Shown here in pieces: positions 28,477 through 38,706 of a stretch of 64,000 bases of DNA. Both the position numbers and the translations under genes were made by a program. The DNA is from Chitinophagaceae bacterium (lineage in GTDB: Bacteria > Bacteroidota > Bacteroidia > Chitinophagales > Chitinophagaceae), in the NCBI GenBank assembly GCA_016720775.1, contig JADKJX010000001.1, positions 248,001-312,000 of the forward strand. Reading direction: 5' to 3'. Under the pieces are notes generated by a model, which saw only the letters and a program-made list of their open reading frames with translations, had not been told where the DNA came from and made no database searches. The first letter of the stretch is position 1, and each line of letters begins with the position of its first letter.

Positions 28477-30290
28477 TTGAAAGCCAAAACGCTGCTATAC
28501 TGTTATACCTGGATATTTTCCCTGGTAGCTGCTTCCACGGCATGGGCTCAAAATATCAATCGGTATAATACCTTTAGTTACAGTGTAAATGAAGGCCTGT
28601 TGCAAAGCACGATCGGTGATATCGCCTACGACAGGAATAATTTTTGCTGGATCAGTTTCCCTAATGGTATACAAAAATTTGATGGCAGGGATTTTACCAT
28701 CGTACCCATACAACCAGGTCTGCCCGATGATAAATTAGTAAGGCTCTTCCGGTGCAATAATGGTGAACTGCTCATCAGTCACTCGCAGGGTATCAGCAAA
28801 TACCTGGTCGCCAGTAACAGGTTCATACAGGTATACGATCTTGCTGCTGAAAAAAAAGCTGCACAGTTCATAGGTGAAGATGGAGATATCGTTTACTGCT
28901 ATACGCTAAACGGTGAGATCGTTGGGATTGATTGCCGCAACTTCAGGATAATAAGTACAGTGAAGTCGGGGCTCCCGAACCCTGCATCAAGTTCTGATAA
29001 CAGGCCATTATTCAGCAGTAATATCATTGATCATAAAACAACTATCCGGGTAAATGATGTGCTGTATTGCTGGGACCTGCAAAAGGGACAATTGATAGGG
29101 AGATCTGCACCCATTAAAGCGCTGTCGCCATATTTTTTGAGAATGAGATCTGCAAACGAGGTGTTTTATTACGACTACATAACGAATAATGCCCTGCAGC
29201 TTTATGACTTCGGCAGCAATACCAGCAGGACTGTGATCATTAAAGGCAAGAATGACAAGATTATCGGGCGCTGTATCATTTTCCCCTGGCAAAACAAAAC
29301 CCTTATCAGTTTCAATGAAAGCCTGTACGAATTCGATACGGCTAACATGGCACTAGGGCCTGAAATAGTCAACTTCCAAAACCAACCCATCGGCGGTAAC
29401 GCTGCCATTGCAAAGCTGGTGGAAGATAATTTCGGCAATATTTGTTTAAGTACGGTCACGGCAGGTATCAAAAAAATAATAAAGAATAATTACCCGGTCA
29501 GGTATTATGGCACATTGAAGAAAGATGATAATAATACTATACTCAGCATTTTCCCCGATAAGAAAAACAACAGGATACTCGCCGGCACTTCGGGTAACGG
29601 GTTATTGGTCTTCGATACCTTGCAACGCCTGGTCAAACATATCCCGTCGGTGCCCGGCGACGGCACAGCGCTGTCCTTTAACTGCATCATCAAAGACAAC
29701 AAAGGTAACTACATACTTTTCTCCAATAGCAATGACAAGGTATGGATGCTGTCTGCTGATCTTTCCGATGTAAGACAATTTCCTGCTTCATCAATGTCAG
29801 GTCAGAAGTTGGGTATTGATTATTTTGGCAACCCCATCTACCAGGATGAAAAAATGGCCATTACCCAGTCGCAGGGAAGATTGTACAGGACCAACTTTGC
29901 CAGCAGCACATGTACGCAACATGAATTCACTACTTCCTATACCATGAGCGGATTGTATTATCATGGTACCATCATAAGTCACGCCAACGACGAACTCATC
30001 TTCCTTGATGCCGCTACTTTCAAAGAGTTGAAAAAGCTGCCATTTAAAAACACCGGGGCTGTGCGTTGCTTTGCCAGGGACGTTACCGGGAATATTTTTA
30101 TGGGAAGCAATAAAGGGATATTTAAAATCGACAGTACTGGAAAAATGTTATCTCACCTGGCAAAAGAAAATGGACTTCCCGACGAATGCATCTATGCCAT
30201 GACGCTGGATGAGGAAGGCGCTCTGTGGTGCAGCAGCAACAAGGGCATCTTTAAAGTGAAGTCCGACAACAGCATATTGCAATTGAAAAA
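28477..30290 (+). CDS. propeller-type sensor histidine kinase, N-terminal part (frameshifted)
   Basis: Starts at a TTG with a signal peptide (KAKTLLYCYTWIFSLVAASTAWAQ). The exported part is built of beta-propeller repeats of the two-component-regulator kind, such as IGDIAYDRNNFCWISFPNGIQKFDG and IYAMTLDEEGALWCSSNKGIFKV. At A5 (30286-30290) one base is missing: LQLKK should read on as EDGLQENEFNTNVVAKAADG, but the sequence runs 27 codons out of frame to a stop at 30372. The kinase half follows immediately. One added base gives a gene 28477-31478 of exactly 1,001 codons. It is divergent from the CARDB/RHS genes. Confidence 0.87.
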
Positions 30291-31478
30291 GAAGACGGTC
30301 TGCAGGAGAACGAATTCAACACCAACGTTGTGGCAAAGGCTGCTGATGGTGAAGTTTTTTTTGGTGGTGTGAATGGTCTGAGCAGCTTTTATCCATCTGC
30401 TATCAGCAGCTTTGAGGAAAAGATAAAATTACTGGTTACCAGGATCAGGATAAACAATGAAGAAGCCTTTAAGGATACAGCTGTTTGGGAGATTGAAAAG
30501 ATAAGCCTGCCTTATTATAAGAATTCCCTGGCATTCGACTTTGTAGCAATGGCCAGCAATAATCCCGGCCAGTATATCTACCAGTATAAAATGGAAAGCG
30601 TCGATGATCAATGGATACAAAATGATGGCTTGCAAACGGTAAGGTATCTTCTGCCTCCCGGTAAATACGTGTTCAAAATATATACTTCCCGTTTCTTTAA
30701 CAAAGATGCTGTGCCGATGAAGGAGATTCACATCACTATTCATCCCCCATTCTGGAAAACATGGTGGTTCCTCACTGTTATGGGACTACTGGCCATAGCA
30801 GGTATTGCCTATGCCGTCAACCGGTACAATAAGGGAAAATATGAAAAAAAACTGGCCGAGCTGGAAAGTGAACACAAAATTCAACTGGAAAGAGAACGCA
30901 TTTCCCGTGATCTGCACGACAGCATCGGTGCCTATGCCAATGCAGTTTTGTACAATACCGAATTACTGCAGAAGGAAGAAGATGTGGTAGAAAGAAATGA
31001 ACTGATGAATGATCTGAAATTTGCTTCAAAAGATATTATTACTTCCCTCCGGGAAACCATCTGGGCCCTGAAGAAAGATAATTATACAGCAGAAGACTGT
31101 TTGTTCCGGATAAAGAATTTTATTCAGCCACTGTCACGCTACTATTCACACATACAATTTTCTGTGGAAGGTGAAGTGCCTGCCACCAAACTACTTCATT
31201 ACAGCAAAGCGCTGAATGCAGTACGTATTGTACAGGAAGCGGTGACGAATGCCATCAAACATGCATCCCCATCTTATATAAAAGTAACCAGTAAAGAAAC
31301 CGACGGGCAATGGAACCTTGAAATTGCAAATGACGGAAAAGGATTTAATTACAGTGCTGTGAGATCAACAGAACCCGGCAACGGCCTGCAGAATATGGAG
31401 CAGCGGGCTAAGGAAGCTGGTTTTACTATAAGTATCCTTTCGGATAAAAATGGAACCGTGATAACAATTCTGATATAA
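30289..31478 (+). CDS. propeller-type sensor histidine kinase, C-terminal part: Y_Y_Y, TM, HisKA_3, HATPase
   Basis: Continues the upstream frame. The last propeller blade (VFFGGVNGLSSFYP) and a Y_Y_Y-like domain (YQYKMESVDDQW, LPPGKYVFKI) come first. A transmembrane helix (about WWFLTVMGLLAIAGIAYAV) and a coiled coil follow. The NarL/DesK-type dimerisation motif is ERERISRDLHDSIG, with its phospho-accepting His. The HATPase has EAVTNAIKHA, ANDGKGF and GNGLQNMEQRAKEAGF. The nearest partner is the LuxR-type regulator 71 bp downstream. An internal ATG at 30330-30332 is an apparent start only because of the frameshift. Confidence 0.9.
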
Positions 31479-31549
31479 GAATGAGTTATCCACTTGGATT
31501 ATTATTTATACTGTAATGTTTTTCAATATTTGCTACAAGCAACTTAATC

Positions 31550-32227
31550 ATGTTAATAAAAACCGCTATCATCGACGACAAAGCCAGCAACCGGAACATC
31601 CTGAAAGATAAACTGCTGCGCCATGGCCATTTTGAGATAACACTCACAGCAGAAGACGGTAAAGATTTTTTAGAGAAAATGAAAATCCTGCCTGCCGACA
31701 AACTGCCCGATGTGGCATTGATGGACCTGGAAATGCCGAACATGGATGGCGTGGATGCCATTGCTGCCGGATCGTCTTTTTTCCCCTCAGTGAAATTTGT
31801 GGTGCTTACCATATTTGATGATGAGGATAAAATATTCAAGGCGATAAAAGCCGGAGCCTTCGGATATTTATTAAAGGATGAAAGCGCAGAGAATATCACC
31901 GATACGCTCTGGCAGATGCATGAAAGCGGTGTGGGGCCATTGTCTCCGGGCATAGCGCATAAAATATTGCAATTGGTACAGAACAATGAGCTTACGCTTG
32001 TGAGAAAAACCAACAGCAGCAATGAAAAATTTTTCTTTGATCTTACCGAACGGGAAAGAGAGATACTCCAGTTGCTGGTGGATGGATTATCATATAAAGA
32101 AATTGGCACCCGTTTAAACATCAGCGCCAATACCGCAAAAAAACATGTGATCAATATTTACAACAAGCTGCATGTGAACAGCCGGGCACAGGCGTTACAC
32201 CTGGCATATGAGAAAGGATTATTGTAA
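31550..32227 (+). CDS. NarL/LuxR-type response regulator
   Basis: A 225-aa protein with a receiver domain (1-125; D59 in ALMDLEMPNMDG is the phosphorylation site) and a LuxR-type helix-turn-helix at about 163-220 (LTEREREILQLLVDGLSYKEIG, NTAKKHVINIYNKL). It is the natural partner of the HisKA_3 kinase encoded directly upstream, since NarL-family regulators pair with this kinase type. The position next to the divergent CARDB/RHS genes makes those genes plausible targets, but this is only inference. Confidence 0.94.
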   Translation: MLIKTAIIDDKASNRNILKDKLLRHGHFEITLTAEDGKDFLEKMKILPADKLPDVALMDLEMPNMDGVDAIAAGSSFFPSVKFVVLTIFDDEDKIFKAIKAGAFGYLLKDESAENITDTLWQMHESGVGPLSPGIAHKILQLVQNNELTLVRKTNSSNEKFFFDLTEREREILQLLVDGLSYKEIGTRLNISANTAKKHVINIYNKLHVNSRAQALHLAYEKGLL

Positions 32228-32265
32228 AAAGACATGAGAATAAACATGGCTCTGCCTGTTTTTCT

Positions 32266-32580
32266 TTACAATTTATTCTGCAGGCTTCCCCAGCCTCCGC
32301 CGTTATACACTTCTTTGTAACCGCATCCTTTAAGCAGGCTTTTTGCCGAAGCGCTCCTCATGCCCGAAGCGCAGCAGGTAATGATGGGTTTATTCTTATC
32401 CTTTAGTTTAGCGAGGTTATTGCGGAGCTGGTCAAGCGGAATGTTGACAGATCCCTTTATGTGCCCGCCGGCATACTCGCCCTTGCTGCGTACATCGATG
32501 ATGGTGGCCCCCTGCTTTACCAGTTCTGCATAATTAACCTGTGGGCCCATGCCCAGTAATTTTTTTAATGTACTGATCAT
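32266..32580 (-). CDS. single-domain rhodanese-like protein
   Basis: A 104-aa protein that is one rhodanese domain. The CDC25-like start is IDVRSKGEYAGGHIKGSVNIPL, and the active-site loop is CCASGMRSASA with the catalytic cysteine at about residue 70. It would transfer sulfane sulfur. It follows the OsmC gene by 28 bp on the same strand, so the two are probably co-transcribed and may act in thiol or sulfide metabolism. Confidence 0.92.
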   Translation of the reverse strand: MISTLKKLLGMGPQVNYAELVKQGATIIDVRSKGEYAGGHIKGSVNIPLDQLRNNLAKLKDKNKPIITCCASGMRSASAKSLLKGCGYKEVYNGGGWGSLQNKL

Positions 32581-32608
32581 ATTTATTTTTTAAAAATGAC
32601 TTTTAAAT

Positions 32609-33076
32609 TTATGCGGCAAGGGTTTCCTTTCCGGCAGGGTTGTTATTGAATAGCTGAACCCCGTTATAATTCACTTCCCAGGTTACCGGGATTGCTTTCT
32701 TCAACATGTGACTTACGCCGCAATATTTTTCCTGCGAGGTGGTCACTGCGTCCAGGGCGGCTTCTTTATTGGCTTCTTCGCCGGTAAAATCATAGGCCAC
32801 ATGCATGGCCATATACTCAATGGGTGGTTGTTTGCTTAACTCCCCGGTCACTTTAATATTCAGGTCCTTTACTTCTTTCTGTGCTTTGCGAAGTATAGAG
32901 ACAATGTCCATCCCGGTGCAGCCCGACAGCGCAGTAAGCACAAAGGGTTTTGGAATGGGCCCGTGGTCTTCGCCGCCCACCCGTTCGGGAGCATCCATGA
33001 TGATGGTATGTCCGTTTACCAGCGTATTGAACTGCATTTTACCCATCCATTGGGTTTCTATTTCGTGTTGTGCCAT
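32609..33076 (-). CDS. OsmC family peroxiredoxin-like protein
   Basis: A 155-aa OsmC/Ohr-fold protein. The two redox cysteines are in LSGCTGMD and EKYCGVSHML, and the intervening FTGEEANKEA segment fits the family. These proteins reduce organic hydroperoxides or handle polysulfides. The association with a rhodanese gene downstream fits a sulfur-related role. A TACTTTTG box lies 43 nt upstream of the ATG. Confidence 0.92.
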   Translation of the reverse strand: MAQHEIETQWMGKMQFNTLVNGHTIIMDAPERVGGEDHGPIPKPFVLTALSGCTGMDIVSILRKAQKEVKDLNIKVTGELSKQPPIEYMAMHVAYDFTGEEANKEAALDAVTTSQEKYCGVSHMLKKAIPVTWEVNYNGVQLFNNNPAGKETLAA

Positions 33077-33119
33077 AATAGTTGAAATTTAGTTGTGGTT
33101 AAATCATCCGATCACAGGA

Positions 33120-33127
33120 CAAAAGTA
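33120..33127 (-). promoter_or_regulatory. -7 box TACTTTTG of the OsmC-rhodanese unit
   Basis: Exact TAnnTTTG on the minus strand, 43 nt before the OsmC ATG at 33076, in the 172-bp gap shared with the divergent EXPERA gene. Confidence 0.45.
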
Positions 33128-33248
33128 CCCGGGAAAAAATGGCCGGTTGGTGATAAATGTTACAAAGGAAGGATTGCCGAAATACTCCAAAATAAATTCA
33201 ACAGTATCCAAAATATATTCTTTATTCGTTCTGCAAAACAAAACTGCT

Positions 33249-33758
33249 ATGGCGCCGAAACAGATCCCCCTCAAAAAAAGGCCGGTTGACATTGCGTTGG
33301 TGATATTCTTCATCATCAATTTCATCTTCATCACCTACATGATCGACATTGAGCAATTGGTTATTGCCGACACCAATAATTTTCAATACCCGGCATGGCC
33401 GCCCCGGTGGCTGGTTGACCTGGTGCATTGGTATGGAAGAAATTTCGACCCGGTACTGATGGCCCGGCCGGCCTGGTGGCGGGCAACCATCTGGATAGAC
33501 AGTTTATTCTTTGGCCCGTTTTATTTAGTGGCCATTTATGCTTTTATAAAAGGAAAGAACTGGATCCGCTTTGGCGCCATCATCTGGGCATCGGTGATGA
33601 TCACCAACGTAACCATTATTTTGTTTGAAGAGATAAACGGGGAACATGCCAGTCCCGAATTAGCAAGAGTGTTAATGGCAAATGCGGCCTGGCTTATTTT
33701 CCCGGTGATCGTTTTGTACAGGATGTGGAAGTCTGTTCATCCGTTTTCGGAGGAGTAA
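33249..33758 (+). CDS. EXPERA/DUF2781-like small membrane protein
   Basis: A 169-aa protein with four transmembrane segments (about 13-32, 76-96, 103-122 and 138-158). WWRATIWIDSLFFGPFYLVAIYAF and FEEINGEH resemble the EXPERA fold of emopamil-binding/TMEM97 proteins. The start is the ATG at 33249. The frame is open further upstream, but those residues have no membrane or signal features and lie in the promoter region of the divergent gene. The bacterial function is unknown. Confidence 0.7.
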   Translation: MAPKQIPLKKRPVDIALVIFFIINFIFITYMIDIEQLVIADTNNFQYPAWPPRWLVDLVHWYGRNFDPVLMARPAWWRATIWIDSLFFGPFYLVAIYAFIKGKNWIRFGAIIWASVMITNVTIILFEEINGEHASPELARVLMANAAWLIFPVIVLYRMWKSVHPFSEE

Positions 33759-33788
33759 CAAAAAGAACGATGAACTATAAAATAAAAA

Positions 33789-33810
33789 CCGCCCCGAAAT
33801 TTCGGGGCGG
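33789..33810. terminator. perfect palindromic terminator between convergent genes
   Basis: CCGCCCCGAAA joined to its exact reverse complement, with a T run on the minus strand and an A-rich flank. It would terminate the S46 peptidase gene (minus) and probably the EXPERA gene (plus). Confidence 0.88.
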
Positions 33811-33834
33811 CCTGATTAAAACAAAACAGTTTTC

Positions 33835-35997
33835 TTACCGCACCAGCTTCAGCTCATTAATAATATTCTTTGCTCCACCCAATTTGTCAATGCACCAAAG
33901 CACATAACGTACATCCACGCAAATGGTGCGGTTAAGGTCTTTGTCGAATGCAATTTTATGACTGAGGGCTTCGTAATTACCATCGAATGCAAGTCCGAGT
34001 AAATTACCATTGGCATCAATTACCGGGGAACCTGAGTTACCACCGGTGATATCGTTGGTGGTGATGAAACCAATAACCAGGTCGTTGGTGCGCTTGTCGA
34101 TATACTGGCCGAAATCCCGCTTCTTCAACAGTTCAATTTGTTTTGCAGGCAGGTCAAACTCATAATCACCCGCAACATATTTTTCCAGGATGCCTTTGCT
34201 GGTAGTAACATAATCATAGAACACCGCATCACGAGGACGATAGCTTTTTACATTCCCATAGCTCACCCGCATGCTGAAGTTTGCATCGGGATACATTTTA
34301 CTTACCGCAGCAGGATTCATTTCCATGATACCCTTCATATAACTGCGGCCTAGTTCATTGTTCCTGTTCACGAAAGCTGTGTACAACGGGGCATACTTGC
34401 CGGTATAATTTTTTATGAATGCGGCTGCAAATGCAAAAGCCGGATCGGCCTGCAGCACTGCGCCATCAGGATTTGCCACAAAGGCATTCCATTTGGCGTC
34501 GTCCAGCATCATGGTCTTTGTAAACACATCATGCGCCCATTTTTTATAAGTGGCTTCGTCTTTCAGGTCGCCGTAGTTTGATCTAAGCCCTTCGTAAAAA
34601 CCGATCGGGTGCTGGCTCTTGTCAACATCATTATAGAACATCATGCAAACAGCAGCCAATATCCTTTCGTCACTGGGCAGGTCTTCATGTTCTAAAAATC
34701 CTTTGCGGTTTGCTGTTGCAGCATCGGTAGCTTTTTTAAGATCGGCTGCAGAGGTATTATTCTTAAGCAGCTTGTCTTCTAAAGAGATCAACCCGGCAGC
34801 AGCGGCTGCCAACGGAGAACCAACAATACCTTCATTGATATACTGGCGATGCTTGCTGTATGGCGTCCAGGTTGCGTAATTCTGAGCGTATTCGGCCATC
34901 AGCGTTTCATAATCAGGCTTGCCTTTTGCCCAGGTGGTGAATTTATTTTCGTAATCCTGTTTTTGTTCGTACGTATGAAACTTTATAAGTTGTTTTGTTT
35001 CGCCGTCGAAGAATTTCCAGTAATTGGCAACACTTGCATAGTTATCTGCCAGTTTTAATTTTACAGCGGGGTCCTTGATCATTTGTTCGTGCATGTATTT
35101 CAGGCGCATGTCACGCAAATTAACCAGGGAAGGATTTTCAATTTCATTTTTCAGTTTGATGCCATAGCTGGTTTCGTAACGGTTGGTGCCGCCGGGGTAA
35201 CCATAGATCATGGCATAATCACCATCTTTAAAACCTTTGATGCTAACCGGTAAAAAATATTTTGGTTTTAAAGGCACATTGTCTTTGCTGTAATCCGAAG
35301 GCTTGCCATCTTTGGTTGCATATACACGGAAGATAGAGAAATCGCCGGTATGACGAGGCCATTCCCAGTTGTCGGTATCCCCACCAAACTTACCCACGCT
35401 TTCCGGCGGAGCGCCAACAAGGCGGATATCACGATATGTTTTGTACACATACATGATGTATTGGTTGCCTTTGAACATGCTGTATATTCTTCCCGCCAAA
35501 CCATTATCCTTATCCATTACTTTATCGGTAATGGCTTTATAAACATCAGGAAGTTTCTTTACCCGGTCGGCCCAGCTCAATCCTTTAACACCGTCTTCCA
35601 CGTCTTTGGTAACGTCAACGATCCGGTCCAGGAACTGAACCGTTAACTGGCTTTGTATTTCCTGGTCTTTGTTGTAGGCATAAAATCCATCCTGTAAATA
35701 ATTATGCTCCACCGTGCTGGCACCAGAGATGGCAGAATAGCCGCAGTGGTGGTTGGTGAATATCAATCCCTGGTCGCTAACGATTTCGCCGGTACATCCG
35801 CCGCCGAAGATCAGTATCGCATCTTTTAAAGATGATTTGTTGATGGAATAAAGTTGTTCTTTGGTGAGTTTCAATCCTCTTTTCACCATATCGTTGTATA
35901 CCTGCTGGCCCAGCAGCATAGGTAACCACATGCCTTCGTCGGCACTGGCTTTTAACAGGCTGAGTGATAACACAGCCGCAATAAAGATCTTCTTCAT
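33835..35997 (-). CDS. S46 family dipeptidyl peptidase, DPP7-like
   Basis: A 720-aa periplasmic serine exopeptidase that releases dipeptides from the N-terminus of peptides. Signal peptide 1-19 is followed by a chymotrypsin fold with a helical insertion. The catalytic histidine is in FTNHHCGYSAI, and the serine in GGNSGSPV near residue 650. Eighteen residues after that serine the sequence reads FDGNYE. Gly here matches DPP7, whereas DPP11 has Arg, so cleavage after hydrophobic P1 residues rather than Asp/Glu is expected. A -7 box TACGTTTG lies upstream. Confidence 0.93.
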   Translation of the reverse strand: MKKIFIAAVLSLSLLKASADEGMWLPMLLGQQVYNDMVKRGLKLTKEQLYSINKSSLKDAILIFGGGCTGEIVSDQGLIFTNHHCGYSAISGASTVEHNYLQDGFYAYNKDQEIQSQLTVQFLDRIVDVTKDVEDGVKGLSWADRVKKLPDVYKAITDKVMDKDNGLAGRIYSMFKGNQYIMYVYKTYRDIRLVGAPPESVGKFGGDTDNWEWPRHTGDFSIFRVYATKDGKPSDYSKDNVPLKPKYFLPVSIKGFKDGDYAMIYGYPGGTNRYETSYGIKLKNEIENPSLVNLRDMRLKYMHEQMIKDPAVKLKLADNYASVANYWKFFDGETKQLIKFHTYEQKQDYENKFTTWAKGKPDYETLMAEYAQNYATWTPYSKHRQYINEGIVGSPLAAAAAGLISLEDKLLKNNTSAADLKKATDAATANRKGFLEHEDLPSDERILAAVCMMFYNDVDKSQHPIGFYEGLRSNYGDLKDEATYKKWAHDVFTKTMMLDDAKWNAFVANPDGAVLQADPAFAFAAAFIKNYTGKYAPLYTAFVNRNNELGRSYMKGIMEMNPAAVSKMYPDANFSMRVSYGNVKSYRPRDAVFYDYVTTSKGILEKYVAGDYEFDLPAKQIELLKKRDFGQYIDKRTNDLVIGFITTNDITGGNSGSPVIDANGNLLGLAFDGNYEALSHKIAFDKDLNRTICVDVRYVLWCIDKLGGAKNIINELKLVR

Positions 35998-36019
35998 ATA
36001 GTTTAACTTTTTAGGACGA

Positions 36020-36027
36020 CAAACGTA
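36020..36027 (-). promoter_or_regulatory. -7 box TACGTTTG of the S46 peptidase gene
   Basis: Exact TAnnTTTG on the minus strand, 22 nt before the ATG at 35997. Confidence 0.5.
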
Positions 36028-36096
36028 CTCATTTTTTGGATACCGACATCCTGGCCATTTTATGAATTATATCAGTTTTGCCGATTGAATTATATG

Positions 36097-36161
36097 CCAC
36101 AGAAGCACAGAAGCACAGAATCACAGAAGTCTTATGTTTTCTCTTTCGGTGTTTCTGTGGC
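36097..36161. repeat. 8-bp tandem repeat inside a palindromic repeat (family E)
   Basis: Four units of CACAGAAG (the third is CACAGAAT) fill 36098-36129. GCCACAGAA at the left end is matched by TTCTGTGGC at 36153-36161. This resembles the widespread CCACAGAG-type intergenic repeat. Confidence 0.65.
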
Positions 36162-36210
36162 AACCTCCATTTGCCGAAGGCAAATCATAACCCGGTGAGG
36201 TGTTTTTAAC

Positions 36211-36218
36211 TATATTTG
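36211..36218 (+). promoter_or_regulatory. -7 box TATATTTG of the GH3-like gene
   Basis: Exact TAnnTTTG, 25 nt before the ATG at 36244. The preceding five bases (TTAAC) are the same as at the tRNA promoter at 59025. Confidence 0.5.
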
Positions 36219-36243
36219 CTCACTTTAACCGTTATAACTGCAG

Positions 36244-37779
36244 ATGGCGATAATTGACATCAAGCTTCCAAAATCCATTGCCAGGGCGCTCAATATTCCT
36301 ATCAGCGATCCCCGGAGGCAGCAGATAAAAGTATTGAAGAAGCTGCTGCGTAAAGCAAGGTTTACTGAATTCGGACAACGCTATCGTTTCGATGATATTC
36401 TACTGAGCAATCATCCCGGTAAAAAATTCCAGCAAATGGTTCCCGCCTGTGATTACAATAAGATCTATGACAGCTGGTGGTATAAAGCAAAAGAAGGGAT
36501 CCCTGATGTATGCTGGCCGGGCGTGATAAAATATTTTGCCCTCAGCAGTGGCACCAGCGATGCTACCAGTAAATATATTCCTATTACCAAAGACCTGATA
36601 CGAAGCAATACCATCACCAGCTTTAAACAGTTGCTGAGCTTAACCAAGTATGATAATGTACCCAGGAGTTCCGTGGGAAAAGGATGGCTGATTTTGGGAG
36701 GCAGTACCCAATTACAAAAGGGACCAACCTATTTTGCTGGTGACCTGAGCGGTATCCAGCAAAAGAATATCCCATTCTGGTTCCAGGGGTTGGGGCTTTA
36801 TAAGCCGGGAAAAAAAATCGCAAAGGTAAAAGACTGGGCTACGAAATTAGAAGAAGTGGTTAACAATGCGCCCAACTGGGATATTGGTTTTATTGTAGGC
36901 GTACCAGCATGGCTGCAGTTGTGTATGGAGAAGATCATTGAGAAATACAACCTGAAGAATATTCATGAGATGTGGCCAAACCTGGCTTTTTATGTTCATG
37001 GCGGCGTGGCCATGGAACCGTATAGAAGAGGATTTGACAAATTAATGGGCAAACCCATTACCTATATCGAAACCTACCTGGCCAGCGAGGGATTTTTAGC
37101 CTATCAGAACCGCCCGGATGCTGCCGGTATGCACCTTGCCCTCAACAACAATATGTTCTTTGAATTTATTCCTTTTGACCAGAAGAATTTTGACAGCGAA
37201 GGAAATATGGTGGAAGAACCGGAGGCATATATGATACATGAGATTGAAGAGAATAAAGATTATGCCATCCTCATCAGTACCAATGCAGGTGCATGGCGCT
37301 ACGCCATCGGCGATACCATAAAACTGGTGGACAGGGAGCGAAGTGAGATCATTATTACCGGCCGCACCAAACATTTCTTAAGCCTGGTTGGTGAACACCT
37401 GAGTGTTGACAACATGAATAAGGCGATTGAAATGGTGAGCAGCGACCTGAATATTTTTATTCCCGAGTTTACCGTAGCGGGCATACCGTATGGAAACTTT
37501 TTTGCCCATCAATGGTATGTTGCTACAGATGATGCGGTTGACCCGGAAGAACTGCGTCACCGCATCGATTCAAAATTGAAAGAACTGAATGATGACTACG
37601 AAGTGGAACGCAGGCATGCACTAAAAGATGTGCTGATTAAAGTGCTGCCCGAAAAAACCTTTATGGACTTTATGAAAGCCAAGGGGAAAGAGGGGGGACA
37701 GCACAAGTTTCCACGGGTGCTTAAAGGGAAAATGCTTGAAGACTGGGAACAGTTCCTTCAAAGACAAAGCGTGAGATAA
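36244..37779 (+). CDS. GH3 auxin-responsive promoter family protein (acyl-adenylating type)
   Basis: A 511-aa member of the ANL-like GH3 superfamily. FALSSGTSDATSKYIPIT (about 98-115) is the ATP-binding P-loop-like motif, and YIETYLASEGFLAY and WRYAIGDTIKLVDRERSEIIITGRTKHFLSLVGEHLS carry the adenylation core motifs. Bacterial members probably join carboxylic acids to amino acids or other amines, and no substrate is known. Length is complete for the family. It has its own promoter and no operon partner. Confidence 0.88.
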   Translation: MAIIDIKLPKSIARALNIPISDPRRQQIKVLKKLLRKARFTEFGQRYRFDDILLSNHPGKKFQQMVPACDYNKIYDSWWYKAKEGIPDVCWPGVIKYFALSSGTSDATSKYIPITKDLIRSNTITSFKQLLSLTKYDNVPRSSVGKGWLILGGSTQLQKGPTYFAGDLSGIQQKNIPFWFQGLGLYKPGKKIAKVKDWATKLEEVVNNAPNWDIGFIVGVPAWLQLCMEKIIEKYNLKNIHEMWPNLAFYVHGGVAMEPYRRGFDKLMGKPITYIETYLASEGFLAYQNRPDAAGMHLALNNNMFFEFIPFDQKNFDSEGNMVEEPEAYMIHEIEENKDYAILISTNAGAWRYAIGDTIKLVDRERSEIIITGRTKHFLSLVGEHLSVDNMNKAIEMVSSDLNIFIPEFTVAGIPYGNFFAHQWYVATDDAVDPEELRHRIDSKLKELNDDYEVERRHALKDVLIKVLPEKTFMDFMKAKGKEGGQHKFPRVLKGKMLEDWEQFLQRQSVR

Positions 37780-37806
37780 ATTTTCTTTTACCTGTTTCAT
37801 AGTTGT

Positions 37807-38553
37807 TTAATTTACTGAGGGGCAGCCAAGCCCTTTTTGCTTTTTTCCAAACTTATATATCAAACCAACCGATGTGCTGTGGTAATGGTCTTTCAGCCGG
37901 GGGTTGGCCGATTGACTAAAGCCGTCCAGGTAATCGGTGAAAACAAAACGATAAGAAGTTTCAAGATTAACCGAGAGCCGTTCTGATATGGGATAATCTG
38001 CACCAACACCCACCGGTACAGAAAGCAATGCATTGGGTGTTCCATGAGCATTATCAACAGCAAGGCCGGCATATATATCAGAAGACTCACCAAAATAAGC
38101 GGTATTCATCCGGCTGTAATCCTTATTTACACGAACAACTGAAACGCCTGCGCCTGAAAATACATAAGGTTGTATTCCATGGTCATCATAATTTCTGCCA
38201 AGGATATTCCATACCAGCTGCCCGGAAAATTCCATTACCGGGGAAAAGAAAGAAAAATTCCGCTGCTGCCTGTATTCGGGTTTGCTGTAACGGCTGTCGT
38301 TGCCCTGCAGGCTTGCAAAGCTCATTTGTACCCTGGCAGCCAGGAAATGATTGATCGGTTTTTTTGCAAACAGGGAGAAGCCGGGCTTTATGGTTCTGAA
38401 AGAACCGAGCGGATCGGGTGTCAGATCGCCCTGGTAAACATACATACCCGCATTGATGCCCACGCTCATATCTTTATAAAACTGGGCATGGCTTTTACCG
38501 GCAATAAATAAAAGAAATAATACAATGGCCTGTGCTTTTCGTTTCGCTTTCAA
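37807..38553 (-). CDS. outer membrane beta-barrel protein (DUF6089/PorG-like)
   Basis: A 248-aa protein with a signal peptide (to about residue 24) and amphipathic beta strands typical of an eight-stranded barrel (SVGINAGMYVYQGDLTP, PYVFSGAGVSVVRV, VNLETSYRFVFTDYLDG, STSVGLIYKFG). It resembles the DUF6089 family, which includes the T9SS component PorG, but the match is by general pattern only. It lies on the strand opposite to GH3 and ends 28 bp from it. Confidence 0.7.
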   Translation of the reverse strand: MKAKRKAQAIVLFLLFIAGKSHAQFYKDMSVGINAGMYVYQGDLTPDPLGSFRTIKPGFSLFAKKPINHFLAARVQMSFASLQGNDSRYSKPEYRQQRNFSFFSPVMEFSGQLVWNILGRNYDDHGIQPYVFSGAGVSVVRVNKDYSRMNTAYFGESSDIYAGLAVDNAHGTPNALLSVPVGVGADYPISERLSVNLETSYRFVFTDYLDGFSQSANPRLKDHYHSTSVGLIYKFGKKQKGLGCPSVN

Positions 38554-38706
38554 ATGGTTCTCTTTTTAAGGATTATGAAATGAAAGCAGCGTTGAGGTAA
38601 TTAATTAAGTAGCCATGTATTCATTCGGGGAGTTTTTATCAAAACGACAAATGACTTTAATGATTTTGTTTTAAATGTTAAATGATTTATAATAAGAATC
38701 CTTTCT

